Shown: positions 26,089 through 35,016, numbered from the stretch's first letter. The stretch: 64,000 nucleotides of DNA from UBA11524 sp963617205 (GCA_963617205.1 CAVEOA010000002.1:130188-194187); one strand, 5' to 3'. Numbers and translations: made by a program. The notes: generated by a model not told the origin, from the letters alone.

Positions 26089-27177
26089 ATGCTGCACGCA
26101 AATCCGCTCCTGCGCGATATGAGCTGCGACAAGAAGTTCATCACCGTTGGCGAAATCATGCTCCGCCTGACGCCGCCGAATTACGAAAAAATCCGCATGA
26201 CAAACACCTTCGAGGCGTCCTACGGCGGCTCAGAGGCAAACATCGCACTTGCGCTGGCGAATCTCGGCATCGACAGCACCTTCTTCTCCGTCGTGCCGGA
26301 TAACTCGCTGGGCAAATCAGCCGTTCGCCTGCTGCGCTCCAATGACGTGCACTGCACGCCGGTGATTCTCTCCACCCCTGCGGAAACGCCCACGCACCGC
26401 CTCGGCACCTACTACCTCGAAACCGGCTACGGCGTCCGCCCGAGCAAGGTCATCTATGATCGCAAGCACTCCGCCATGGCGGAATACGACTTCTCGAGGG
26501 TTGATCTATCCGCTCTGCTGGATGGCTTTGACTGGCTGCACCTCTCCGGCATCACGCCCGCGCTTGGAGCAAACTGCGCCCAGCTGACGCTCGATCTGCT
26601 CAAGACCGCCAAGGAAAAGGGCATGACCGTCTCCTTTGACGGCAACTTCCGCTCCGCCCTGTGGACATGGGATCAGGCGCGCGATTTCTGCACGCTCTGC
26701 CTGCCGTATGTGGACATCCTGCTGGGCATCGAGCCGTACCACCTCTGGCGCAATGACGATGACCATGCGCAGGGCGACTGGAAGGACGGCGTGCCGCTTC
26801 AGCCCTCGTATGAGCAGCAGGACGAGGTGTTCCAGCACTTTGTCGAGCGCTACCCGAATCTCCGCTGCATTGCGCGGCATGTCCGCTACGCCCATTCCGG
26901 CTCTGAAAACAGCCTGAAGGCGTTCATGTGGTACGATGGGCACACCTTCGAGTCGAAGCTGTTCACGTTCACCATTCTGGATCGTGTCGGCGGCGGCGAC
27001 GCGTTTGCTTCCGGTCTGATTTACGCGATGATGCACGACTACAAGCCGATGGACATGCTGAATTTCGCCGTCGCATCGAGCGTCATCAAGCACACGATTC
27101 ACGGCGACGCGAACATCACGGACGACGTCAAGTCCATCCGCAACCTCGCCGACATGAATTACGACATCCGCCGCTAA
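26089..27177 (+). CDS. kdgK: PfkB-family 2-keto-3-deoxygluconate kinase
   Basis: Ribokinase-fold sugar kinase, most like KDG kinases that phosphorylate 2-keto-3-deoxygluconate in uronate breakdown. Motifs: TVGEIMLRLTPP, the substrate region SYGGSEANIALALANLG, VSFDGNFRSALW and the catalytic GGGDAFASG with Asp304. The protein is somewhat long (362 residues), with a charged insert around residues 220-245. AAAGGGG lies 7 bases before the ATG at 26089. The next gene follows after five bases, so the two are cotranscribed. No KDPG aldolase is adjacent. Specificity is inferred from the substrate region and the plant-sugar neighbourhood. Confidence 0.8.
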   Translation: MLHANPLLRDMSCDKKFITVGEIMLRLTPPNYEKIRMTNTFEASYGGSEANIALALANLGIDSTFFSVVPDNSLGKSAVRLLRSNDVHCTPVILSTPAETPTHRLGTYYLETGYGVRPSKVIYDRKHSAMAEYDFSRVDLSALLDGFDWLHLSGITPALGANCAQLTLDLLKTAKEKGMTVSFDGNFRSALWTWDQARDFCTLCLPYVDILLGIEPYHLWRNDDDHAQGDWKDGVPLQPSYEQQDEVFQHFVERYPNLRCIARHVRYAHSGSENSLKAFMWYDGHTFESKLFTFTILDRVGGGDAFASGLIYAMMHDYKPMDMLNFAVASSVIKHTIHGDANITDDVKSIRNLADMNYDIRR

Positions 27178-27182
27178 GCCTC

Positions 27183-28088
27183 ATGGACGACAAGAGAACC
27201 GCTCATTATCACCTGCCCGGCTTGTTCGAGCTTTTCGACCTGTACCGCCTGTTTCTGCCGCTGTTTGAAGCGCATCGGGAATATTTCTACGACTGGTGCG
27301 ACATCGGCTCGCTTTACGGCGCGCCGTCTGACTGCCTGTGGGGCGGCGGACGCGTCAGCGAAAGCACCTGCAAGCCGCGTGATGCCGTCCATCTCGCGCA
27401 GAAATACGGCATTTCATCGCGGCTGACGTTCAGCAACTCCCTGCTGCGCCCTGAGCATCTGTCCGACCGGCGCTGCAACGCGCTCTGTGCGCTCCTGTCC
27501 GAGGGCGAGCCCCTGCGCAACGGCGTGATTGTCCATTCCGAGCTGCTGACGGTGTATCTGCGGACGCACTACCCGAAGCTGTACCTTGTCTCCTCGACAA
27601 CGAAAGTGCTGACGGATTTTGCATCATTCCGCCGCGAAGCCGAACGCCCCGAGTTTCGCTACATCGTGCCTGATTTCCGGCTGAACAAATCGTTTGACCA
27701 CCTGAATGCCCTGCCGCAGCCGCTGAAGGACAAGACGGAGCTGCTCTGCAACGAGTGCTGCTCCTTCGCCTGCACCGAGCGCAAGCGCTGCTATGAGGCA
27801 GTCAGCCGGAAGAACCTCGGCGAGGATGCGCCGGAGCATCGCTGCACCGCACCGCACGCGCAGGATGGTTACCGCTTTTCGCAGGCGATGCGCAGTCCCG
27901 CCTTCATCAGCATCGAGGACATTCAGCGCGTCTATCTGCCGATGGGCTTCACGGAATTCAAGCTCGAGGGACGCGGGCTCGGCAGTGCGATGGTCTTTGA
28001 AATTCTCCTCTACTACATGGTCAGACCCGAGCATCAGCTGGCGGTTCGCGAAGCCGTTTATCTCGATTCGATGCTGGATTTGTTCTAA
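27183..28088 (+). CDS. Unknown protein with a CxxCC-type cysteine motif
   Basis: I do not recognise this 301-residue protein with certainty. It lacks a signal peptide or membrane helix. The middle has LLCNECCSFACTERKRCYEA, followed about 25 residues later by another Cys near HRC; this clustered-cysteine layout recalls the U32/UbiU-type proteins that hold a [4Fe-4S] cluster on a TIM-like barrel, and segments such as GVIVHSELLTVYLR and FTEFKLEGRGL fit an alpha/beta barrel. The coupling to kdgK (five-base gap) suggests a part in sugar-acid metabolism. A terminator follows. Confidence 0.65.
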   Translation: MDDKRTAHYHLPGLFELFDLYRLFLPLFEAHREYFYDWCDIGSLYGAPSDCLWGGGRVSESTCKPRDAVHLAQKYGISSRLTFSNSLLRPEHLSDRRCNALCALLSEGEPLRNGVIVHSELLTVYLRTHYPKLYLVSSTTKVLTDFASFRREAERPEFRYIVPDFRLNKSFDHLNALPQPLKDKTELLCNECCSFACTERKRCYEAVSRKNLGEDAPEHRCTAPHAQDGYRFSQAMRSPAFISIEDIQRVYLPMGFTEFKLEGRGLGSAMVFEILLYYMVRPEHQLAVREAVYLDSMLDLF

Positions 28089-28100
28089 CAGCAATACAAG

Positions 28101-28133
28101 AAGGGCTCCTGCAATTTCGCAGGAGTCCTTTCC
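28101..28133. terminator. Terminator between convergent genes
   Basis: AAGGGCTCCTGC and GCAGGAGTCCTT pair across a six-base loop, with T-rich sequence after it; it lies between the kdgK unit and the CE15-like esterase. Confidence 0.7.
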
Positions 28134-29161
28134 TATACGTGGTGCATTTCACGGTATTCCATCGCTGCAAGCCACTCCTCGCGGCCAAAGTAATGGATGC
28201 CGTCGCGAATGTAAAAGCCGATGTCCCCTTCGCCGTACAAAACGCCTGTCTTTGGCACCTCCGGCGCGCAAATGCCCCGCAAGCCGAGCTGTTCGTAAGC
28301 CGGACTTGCAGCGCAGGCAGCAAGCTGCATCGAATGCGGCGATGCCCAGCGGTCGCGTGAAGCGCCAATCATCAGCAGGCGCCTCGGGGCAATCAGGCTG
28401 AGCAGGAAGTGCAGGTCAAACGGCAGAGCTGACGCGTCCAGCGGTCGGTCGAAGAAGGCCGGGCAGAACCAGTAGCGCGTATATTCCCTCGCCAGGTCGG
28501 CAAACTGCTCGCATTCCGAGCCGCGGTACAATCCGCCGGCATTCACGCCGACCGTCAGGCTGAAGCGCGGGTCGTTCGCACCGCACCAGAGCGCCGTCAG
28601 CCCTAAGCGCGAATGCCCGATGACAGCCATGCGCTTCCTGTCGATTTCAGGCAGCGTCAGCAGGTAATCCGCGATGCAGTGCGCCGCGAAGGACCATTCG
28701 CCGATTTTGCCCCATCGGCTGCTGCTGACATCGTCAGACAGATCCGCCATCGGCGATGCGGCAGTCTTGCCGTCATCCGTCTCAACCTCCTCGTAGCAGA
28801 CCGATGCAACCGCATAGCCGCGGTCGAGCAGCTCCTCTGTCATCCCGCACGCCGCCTCATTCGGGAAATGCAGGTGCACGAACACAGGCGCCGGTCGGGC
28901 AGCCTTCTTCGGGATGGTCACGCTGAACGGAAATTCCGCCTGTACGCCGTCCTTCTCCAGCGCTGCGCGGAGAAAACGGCTGATGCCCTTGCCGCCGCAG
29001 GCCTCCTCGTCTGCGGAAATCAGCTGAAAGGATGCGCGGACATGGTCCGGCCAGCAGCCCAGAAATTCCCGGCGAAGCAGCGCAAGCTTCTCCTCCCGCC
29101 GTTCCTGCGATGCATCAAGCGGCGGCAGCTCCCGGGCAGCCAATTCTTCCCCGATGCTCAT
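28133..29161 (-). CDS. CE15-like alpha/beta-hydrolase (glucuronoyl esterase-related)
   Basis: Alpha/beta hydrolase resembling carbohydrate esterase family 15, whose members cleave ester links between glucuronoxylan and lignin. The nucleophile Ser184 lies in IGHSRLGLTALWCGANDPRF, the SIAPRRLL...DRWASPHS segment matches the acid-loop region, and His323 is in DGIHYFGREEW. Unlike secreted family members, no signal peptide is visible, so it would act on imported oligosaccharides. The ATG at 29161 overlaps the AraC stop by four bases (342 residues). It is next to a sugar importer and a regulator. It could also be an acetyl esterase. Confidence 0.75.
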   Translation of the reverse strand: MSIGEELAARELPPLDASQERREEKLALLRREFLGCWPDHVRASFQLISADEEACGGKGISRFLRAALEKDGVQAEFPFSVTIPKKAARPAPVFVHLHFPNEAACGMTEELLDRGYAVASVCYEEVETDDGKTAASPMADLSDDVSSSRWGKIGEWSFAAHCIADYLLTLPEIDRKRMAVIGHSRLGLTALWCGANDPRFSLTVGVNAGGLYRGSECEQFADLAREYTRYWFCPAFFDRPLDASALPFDLHFLLSLIAPRRLLMIGASRDRWASPHSMQLAACAASPAYEQLGLRGICAPEVPKTGVLYGEGDIGFYIRDGIHYFGREEWLAAMEYREMHHV

Positions 29162-30027
29162 GCCTGCTGCTTCTTCTTTCCCTTCGTTGCCTTCGCCTTT
29201 TCCTTCTCCTTCATCTGGCTCTGCCACTGCTTCGGCGCGATGCCCACAATGCTCTTGAAGGTGCGGATGAAGTTGCAGTAGTCATTGAAGCCGGAATTGG
29301 CGCAGACGTATTCCACCGTATGCCCCTGCGCCAGCAGCGTCTTGGCATAGAGAATCTTCTTGACGAGGATGTAGCGGCGAATCGGGATGCCCATTTCATG
29401 CGAGAACGTCGTGGAAATATGCGACTTGGAGTAGCGGCATTCCTCCGCAAGCGCGCTGATGGACATTGGCGAATCGATATGGCTGTCCACATATGTCACA
29501 ATCTGATGCACGAGCGGCGACTGCTGCAGCGGCGAGGTGCCCGTTTCGCGCCAGTAAATCTTGTTGATGACGATCAGGTGGCGGATGAGCATCGCGATGG
29601 CGGTCAGGTCGTCGCCGAATTCGGCGCTGCCCCAGAGCGCGGCGATGCGCTTGGCGGTATCGAGATACTGCTCGATTTCCTCCTCGGTGAGCTGAATGAT
29701 GTGCTTATGCTCGGACCGCGCATTCGTGAAGCAATCCAGCAGATTCGTCCGCTCGGTGTTGTACATCTGGATGATGTTCGGGTCGAAGTGCATGGTAACG
29801 CGGCTGTAGGGCTGGTTGGAGTCGTTGATGGACAGGTGCCAGTCGTCGCTGGAGAGCAGCACAAGCGAACCGCGCGTCAGCGGATAGCGCTCGGCATTGA
29901 TCAGCATGCTTGCCTGTCCCTCCAGCAGGAGAAACAGCTCATACTTCGGGTGGCAGATGTACTGCGGGTCGATTGTTTCCACCTTGTTGGTGAAGTTACA
30001 CTCGACCAGATAGTCAAGATTCTTCAT
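29158..30027 (-). CDS. AraC-family transcriptional regulator
   Basis: Local sugar-responsive regulator. The N-terminal cupin-like domain (about 1-150) includes CHPKYELFLLLEGQASML and GSLVLLSSDDWHLS. The C-terminal domain has two helix-turn-helix units, with ISALAEECRYSKSHISTTFSHEMG and VEYVCANSGFNDYCNFIRTFK, and a basic tail. AAGGAG before the ATG at 30027 sets the start. It overlaps the esterase and lies 139 bases downstream of the importer permeases, which it probably controls. Confidence 0.9.
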   Translation of the reverse strand: MKNLDYLVECNFTNKVETIDPQYICHPKYELFLLLEGQASMLINAERYPLTRGSLVLLSSDDWHLSINDSNQPYSRVTMHFDPNIIQMYNTERTNLLDCFTNARSEHKHIIQLTEEEIEQYLDTAKRIAALWGSAEFGDDLTAIAMLIRHLIVINKIYWRETGTSPLQQSPLVHQIVTYVDSHIDSPMSISALAEECRYSKSHISTTFSHEMGIPIRRYILVKKILYAKTLLAQGHTVEYVCANSGFNDYCNFIRTFKSIVGIAPKQWQSQMKEKEKAKATKGKKKQQA

Positions 30028-30166
30028 ATAGGCTCCTTTCATTGCGGGATGATATTGTTAGAATCATTCGCCGGAAAAATGAAGACTCCTGCCGGAAAAT
30101 AGAATTTTTCGAGAAAAAATAGCGCCATTTACCGCAAATATGCCTCAATAATTGCATGTTTTATGC

Positions 30167-30982
30167 TTATTTGACTGCGCCGGTGATGCCCGATGCGAAG
30201 CTCTTCTGCAGGCAGGCAAAAATCAGCAGCGTCGGGATGGTGCAAATCGAAACAGCCAGCAGAATCATGCCGTAATCCTGCGTATAGCCGGACATCAGGT
30301 TGGCCAGCAGCAGCGGCATGGTGGTCGATTCGTTGCTCATCATGATGACGCTCGGCCAAAGATAGCTGTTCCACGCGTTCATGAAGCTGATGGTCAGCGC
30401 AGCCACGTAGGTCGGCGCCATAATCGGGACGAACATGCGGAAGAAGATGCCCAGCTCGGTCAGGCCGTCCATGCGCGCCGCCTCGATGATGTCACGCGGA
30501 AAGGAGCGCGCGCTCTGCCGGAAGAGCATAATCAGGAAAACCGACGCGATGCCCGGCAGCACGAAGCCCATCCACGTGTTCAGCAGCTTCCACGAGGCAA
30601 TCATCTTGTAGAGCGGAATGGTGGTCGAAATGCCCGGAATCAGCATGGACAGGAGGATGACGCTCATGAGGCGATCCTTCCACTTGTCGTGATACACCTC
30701 GAAGCCGTAGCCTGCAATCGAGCTGACGAGCAGCGACAGAAAGACGGACAGCACCGTGTTGCGCATGGAATTATACATGGCGCGCGCGATGTTCTTTGCC
30801 GCTGTCAGCTTCTCGAGGTTTTCCGCCAGATGCGTGCCGAACGTCAGCTTGCCGACGACGATTTCGCCCGTGCTGTTTGTGGCGGAGACGAACATCCAGT
30901 AAATCGGGAACGCGAAGAGCAGCACGGATAGAATCATGAACAGGTGCAGCAAAAACCTGCGCAGCTTAGTCACGCTTGTCAC
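30167..30982 (-). CDS. Carbohydrate ABC transporter permease (MsmG/UgpE type)
   Basis: Inner-membrane permease of a CUT1 sugar importer with about six helices. The EAA loop that docks the ATPase is EAARMDGLTELGIFFRMFVP. The C-terminus is short and typical. Its start overlaps the preceding permease by 17 bases. The operon has no ATP-binding subunit, so it must borrow a shared MsmX-type ATPase encoded elsewhere. Confidence 0.92.
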   Translation of the reverse strand: MTSVTKLRRFLLHLFMILSVLLFAFPIYWMFVSATNSTGEIVVGKLTFGTHLAENLEKLTAAKNIARAMYNSMRNTVLSVFLSLLVSSIAGYGFEVYHDKWKDRLMSVILLSMLIPGISTTIPLYKMIASWKLLNTWMGFVLPGIASVFLIMLFRQSARSFPRDIIEAARMDGLTELGIFFRMFVPIMAPTYVAALTISFMNAWNSYLWPSVIMMSNESTTMPLLLANLMSGYTQDYGMILLAVSICTIPTLLIFACLQKSFASGITGAVK

Positions 30983-31835
30983 CTACCTTCATCTGCAGGA
31001 GCGTCAGCAGGGCAATCGCGGCAAACACCACGAAGGAGATGGCGGTCGCATAGCCGAAATTCGGCGAATACTTGAAGGCGAGGTTATAGATATAATGCGA
31101 GATGGACAGGGTGCCGTTCGCCGGACCGCCGCCGGTCAGGTTGACGGATTCGTCAAAAAGCTGAATCGTACCGCTGACGGTCATGATGGTCAGCAGCAGC
31201 AGCGTCGGGCGGAGCAGCGGCAGCGTAATCCGGAAATACCGCTGGGCACCGCTTGCGCCGTCAATCGCAGCCGCCTCATAGATGCTTGCATCCACATTCT
31301 GCATCGCCGCGGACAGGAACACCATATTGTAACCCGTCCATCGCCAAACAAGCGCGGTCATAATGACGGCTCTTGCGCTGCCTGCGTTGCCGAAGAAGTT
31401 GACAGACGCGACGCCGAGGGTGTTCAGCAGCGTATTGATGAAGCCATCCGATGCGAACAGGATGCGGAAGACGAGCGAGTAGGAAACGGATGCCATCGCG
31501 CATGGCAGGAAAAGAATCGTGCGGAAGAACGCGCTGCCCTTGAGGAAGCGGCTGCTGATGAGCTGGGCATACAGCAGCGCAAGCCCGAGCATAATCGGGA
31601 TTTGCAGCATGTAAATCAGCGTATTCCCAACGGCGGTGCGCAGCGTCGGGTCGATGAGGATGCGCTCGTAGTTCTTGAATGCGACCCACGTCATCCGGCT
31701 GCCTGTTCCGCTCTGAAACGAGGTCAGGAACGCCTGAAAAATGGTGTAGAAGCTCATCACAAACACAAGGATGACGGCAGGCAGGATGAACAACCAGCCG
31801 GTGAGCTTCAGCCTCTTTGAATAAGTGAGCTTCAT
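30966..31835 (-). CDS. Carbohydrate ABC transporter permease (UgpA type)
   Basis: Partner permease with six predicted helices and the EAA loop EAAAIDGASGAQRYFRITLP. The N-terminus (SKRLKLTGWLFILPAVILVF) is typical of the UgpA/MalF branch. It follows the solute-binding protein after a strong intercistronic hairpin, which would lower its expression relative to the binding protein. Confidence 0.92.
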   Translation of the reverse strand: MKLTYSKRLKLTGWLFILPAVILVFVMSFYTIFQAFLTSFQSGTGSRMTWVAFKNYERILIDPTLRTAVGNTLIYMLQIPIMLGLALLYAQLISSRFLKGSAFFRTILFLPCAMASVSYSLVFRILFASDGFINTLLNTLGVASVNFFGNAGSARAVIMTALVWRWTGYNMVFLSAAMQNVDASIYEAAAIDGASGAQRYFRITLPLLRPTLLLLTIMTVSGTIQLFDESVNLTGGGPANGTLSISHYIYNLAFKYSPNFGYATAISFVVFAAIALLTLLQMKVGDKRD

Positions 31836-31861
31836 GGAATGCTCTCCTTTATGCCATATAC

Positions 31862-31896
31862 CTGAAACAGCCGACCGGATGGGGTCGGCTGCTTCA
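31862..31896 (-). promoter_or_regulatory. Intercistronic mRNA hairpin after the binding protein gene
   Basis: CTGAAGCAGCCGACC pairs with GGTCGGCTGTTTCAG (one mismatch) across a short loop, without a U run. Such stems commonly stabilise the upstream binding-protein message in sugar ABC operons. Confidence 0.7.
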
Positions 31897-31909
31897 GGCA
31901 GGTATTGCC

Positions 31910-33196
31910 TTAGAACATCAGGAATTCAACGGTCGTCTGCGCCGTGTCAAGCTCGGACTGCACATCCGCGCCGTTCAGGATATTGCTCAGCGCGACTGCG
32001 AGCGCGTCCTGCGTTTCGTCGTAGACGTAGCTCGTGTTGCAGGCAGGCATCTTTTCAACATAGGAGCCAAGGACCTCGTAGACCTTCATGCCGCCGAAGA
32101 ATTCATTCTCCGCGCCGTACACGTCCGCGTTTTTCGCCGTAGGCAGATACGCCGCGATGTAGTTCGAGGCAGTCAGGATATCCGCATAGAACGTGTCGCT
32201 CAGCTCGCCGCCCATGAGCGTCATCAGGAAGGACACAGCCGCTTCAGCATGCTTGCAGTTGGATGTAATCATCCAGCTGCTGCCGCCGCTCGAGGCGTAA
32301 TTCGATGCGCCCTCCACGGAGGAGACGGCCGGAAGGTTTGCAACGCCCCAGTTGCCGGACTGGTCGGGTGCCTGCATGCAGGAGTTCATAATCCACATGC
32401 CGTTCATGGTGCCGCCGCAGGAGCCGGCGTTCAGGGAGCTCATGTATTCGTCCCAGTTGTTGACGACCTTGAGCGTGCCGCTCTCAACCAGCGCCTGATA
32501 CTCGGCGATGACCGCCTTGAGGGTGTCGTTCTGATTGAGGTTGGGCGTGCCGTCCTCATCAAACAGGCTGCCGCCGGCAGACATGAGCATCATGGTCAGC
32601 ATGGTCGTGTCGTTCGAGGTGGACAGCAGCGGATGACCCGTTTTGTCCAGCACCTCGCCGGCAATCTCGCGGAAGCGCTCCCACGTGATGTCGTTCATGT
32701 CATCGATGGTGTAACCGGCCTCCGCCAGATAATCGGTGCGGTAGCACACAACGCCGACGCTGGAGTCGAACGGAATGCCCCACAGCTCGCCGTCAAACGT
32801 GTCCCACGCGATTTTCGCCTGATCGAACGTCGACGTGTCGATGCTGTAGCCGGACAGCGGCAGGAAAGCATCGCCGTAGGCATGCACCATCATGGGGATG
32901 GAGCTGTCCTGCATCAGGATGACGTCCGGCAGCTGCGTGAGATCGCCGGAGCTGGTAATCGTCGCAATCTTCGTGCGGACGTCCGCCAGCGCCATGACGG
33001 TTACCTCCAGCTCCACGTTCCCAAGGGACGCCTCGCGCACCATTTCGGCGCCGGTCTGCAGCAGCTCATCGTTCGGTGACCAGCACCAGACGGTCAGCTT
33101 GACCGCGTCCTCCGTCTCTGCATTCGCCATCACGATGCAGCCAAGCATCATACACAGCGCCAGCAGTACAGAAACAAGCTTCTGAGTCATTTTCAT
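31910..33196 (-). CDS. Extracellular sugar-binding protein (SBP family 1)
   Basis: Captures the sugar for the two downstream permeases. The signal peptide (to about residue 26, ANA) lacks a lipobox cysteine at the usual site, although a Cys occurs earlier in LGCIVMANA; whether lipidated is uncertain. The mature protein has the family pattern LTVWCWSPNDE, a LPDVILMQDSS stretch, GIPFDSSVGVVCYRTDYLAEAG and WERFREIAGEV. The ligand is unknown; neighbours point to a uronic-acid-containing or xylan-derived oligosaccharide. Confidence 0.9.
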   Translation of the reverse strand: MKMTQKLVSVLLALCMMLGCIVMANAETEDAVKLTVWCWSPNDELLQTGAEMVREASLGNVELEVTVMALADVRTKIATITSSGDLTQLPDVILMQDSSIPMMVHAYGDAFLPLSGYSIDTSTFDQAKIAWDTFDGELWGIPFDSSVGVVCYRTDYLAEAGYTIDDMNDITWERFREIAGEVLDKTGHPLLSTSNDTTMLTMMLMSAGGSLFDEDGTPNLNQNDTLKAVIAEYQALVESGTLKVVNNWDEYMSSLNAGSCGGTMNGMWIMNSCMQAPDQSGNWGVANLPAVSSVEGASNYASSGGSSWMITSNCKHAEAAVSFLMTLMGGELSDTFYADILTASNYIAAYLPTAKNADVYGAENEFFGGMKVYEVLGSYVEKMPACNTSYVYDETQDALAVALSNILNGADVQSELDTAQTTVEFLMF

Positions 33197-33677
33197 GATG
33201 AATCATCTCCTTACGGAAGATTTTATGTCTCAAATTATAATGGAAGTGAAAAGCATTTTCTTTGCGTTTCGTCGCTTTTTTAATGCTTTTCTTCGCGTAT
33301 TTCGCCAATTTGACCAATTTTGTGCCTTATTTTCCATTGCAAGGGCTTACAAGGTCGGTTTGACGAAGATTTTTTCCATGATTTTGATAGATTTTCTCTC
33401 ATTTTAGAGGCGTTTCGCGTGTACAGCTCCTGAAACAGGGAATATTCCTTCGCCCATGAAATGTAAAAACTTGCGCGAAACCCTCCTGCGAAACCTGTAT
33501 CAAGATGATATACGCCATCCGCATCCAGCGCCGTTGTCAGGCGGGCAGCATTCGCCTATTTCTGTGCAGGATTCGCATAAAACGCATCATAATCAGAAAT
33601 TTTCCTGCAAATCAAGAAGGAATCCACAGGTGATATGAAGAATAGTATCAGCAAATAGCGTTATAGGAGGAATCCCC
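33197..33677. other. AT-rich divergent regulatory region
   Basis: About 480 bases between the divergent binding-protein and Gfo/Idh genes, markedly more AT-rich than the surroundings. On the minus strand TATAAT lies at 33234-33239, about 40 bases before the binding-protein start. I see no small gene or clear plus-strand promoter; GATATGAAGAATAGTATC near 33632-33649 may include one. Confidence 0.5.
33248..33260. promoter_or_regulatory. Inverted-repeat operator before the binding-protein gene
   Basis: GAAAAGCATTTTC is a perfect GAAAA/TTTTC palindrome that begins nine bases upstream of the TATAAT and reaches the -35 region, the position for a repressor or catabolite-control site. It resembles LacI/CcpA-family sites, but the central bases do not fit the cre consensus. 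Confidence 0.5.
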
Positions 33678-34841
33678 ATGCTTCGTCTTGGAATCATCGG
33701 CGCAGGCGGAATTGCCAGCATGCATACCGCAAATATTCTTTCGGGCAAGTGCCCCGACATCCGGATTACGGCGATGGCTGACCGCAAGGCTGCGCGGCGC
33801 GAGTGGATTCGTACGACCGTGCCCGATGCAGCCGTGTTCACCGAGGGCGTTGACCTCATCCATTCCGACACGTGCGATGCCGTGCTGATTGCGACGCCGC
33901 ATTATCAGCACCCGACGCTCGCTGCCGAAGCGCTGCGCTGCGGCAAGCACGTCATGTGCGAAAAGCCGGCAGGCGTGTACACCCTGCAGGTGCGCGACAT
34001 GATCGCCGAGGCAGACCGCCATCCGGAGCTGACCTTTGGCATGATGTTCAACCAGCGCACGAACTGCGTTTACCGCAAGGCGAAGGAGCTGATTGACAGC
34101 GGCGCACTCGGCCAGCTCAAGCGCATGTCGTGGATTGTGACGGACTGGTATCGCACGCAGCATTATTATGATGCAGGCGCGTGGCGTGCGACATGGGACG
34201 GCGAAGGCGGCGGCGTGCTGCTCAACCAGTGCCCGCATCAGCTTGACCTGCTGCAATGGCTCTGCGGACTGCCGGTGCATGTGCGTGCATTCTGCCATGA
34301 AGGCAAGTGGCACGACATTGAGGTTGAGGATGACGTGACCGCGTATCTCGAATTTGAGAACGGTGCGACAGGCACGTTCATCGCGTCAACCGGCGATGTG
34401 CTGGGCGAAAACCGGCTGGAAATCATCGGCACAAAGGGACGCCTCCGCATCGAGCATGATGAACTGACGCTGGATACGGCGGCGGTTGACGAGCGCGAGT
34501 GGTGTCCTGTTTGTCCGCAGCCCTTCGGCGTGCCGGAAATCATGCACACCGTCGTCGAAACGGATGGGCAGAATCCGCAGCATGTCGGCGTGCTGAACGC
34601 ATTCGCGGCGCACATCGAGAACGGCGCGCCGCTCGTGGCAGACGGACGCGAGGGCATCCGCGGCCTGATGCTGTCAAACGCCATGCATCTGTCCTCGTGG
34701 ACGAACGAAACCGTTTCTCTGCCGATTGATGAAGAACTGTTCCTGAAGCTCCTGAACGAGAAGCGCAAGACCTCGCGCCACAAGGAGGAGCCGGACACCG
34801 CGATTGATGTTTCCGGCAGCTTCGGCAGCAGCAAAAAGTGA
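33678..34841 (+). CDS. Gfo/Idh/MocA-family oxidoreductase
   Basis: NAD(P)-dependent sugar dehydrogenase-like enzyme. The Rossmann motif is LGIIGAGGIASMH; the family signature with the catalytic lysine is VMCEKPAGVY; the putative active-site region includes GGGVLLNQCPHQLDLLQWLCG with His in the expected place. The protein is 387 residues with an extra charged C-terminal tail of about 30 residues. AGGAGG lies 7 bases before the ATG. It diverges from the sugar importer, so it probably oxidises or interconverts the imported sugar. Confidence 0.9.
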   Translation: MLRLGIIGAGGIASMHTANILSGKCPDIRITAMADRKAARREWIRTTVPDAAVFTEGVDLIHSDTCDAVLIATPHYQHPTLAAEALRCGKHVMCEKPAGVYTLQVRDMIAEADRHPELTFGMMFNQRTNCVYRKAKELIDSGALGQLKRMSWIVTDWYRTQHYYDAGAWRATWDGEGGGVLLNQCPHQLDLLQWLCGLPVHVRAFCHEGKWHDIEVEDDVTAYLEFENGATGTFIASTGDVLGENRLEIIGTKGRLRIEHDELTLDTAAVDEREWCPVCPQPFGVPEIMHTVVETDGQNPQHVGVLNAFAAHIENGAPLVADGREGIRGLMLSNAMHLSSWTNETVSLPIDEELFLKLLNEKRKTSRHKEEPDTAIDVSGSFGSSKK

Positions 34842-34844
34842 ATC

Positions 34845-34884
34845 ATGCGCCTGATGCAGGAGGAATGCGTCAGGCGCATTTTTG
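34845..34884 (+). terminator. Terminator of the Gfo/Idh gene
   Basis: ATGCGCCTGA and TCAGGCGCAT form a ten-pair stem followed by TTTTTGC. Confidence 0.9.
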
Positions 34885-34970
34885 CATAACCCTTTCTTGC
34901 GCAGCTCAATTCAACCCCGGGCATGAAACCTGCATGCATGCACGCAAAGGAAGCGAAACGGAAAAGAAAA

Positions 34971-34991
34971 GGGACGAAGTCCCCCCCTTGA
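34971..34991. repeat. Single GGGACGAAGTCCC hairpin repeat before deoD
   Basis: GGGACGAAGTCCC followed by CCCCTTG, a member of the dispersed repeat family. It overlaps the deoD -35 hexamer at 34988, so it could influence that promoter. Confidence 0.65.
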
Positions 34992-35016
34992 AGATTTTCT
35001 GCCCTTGTGCTACAAT
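34988..35016 (+). promoter_or_regulatory. Promoter of deoD
   Basis: TTGAAG, 17 bases and TACAAT; the -35 lies at the edge of a dispersed repeat. Confidence 0.6.

Noticed and set aside
30152..31820. Plus-strand frames opposite the ABC permeases
   Set aside because: Gln/Arg/His-rich antisense of two permeases with intact EAA loops.
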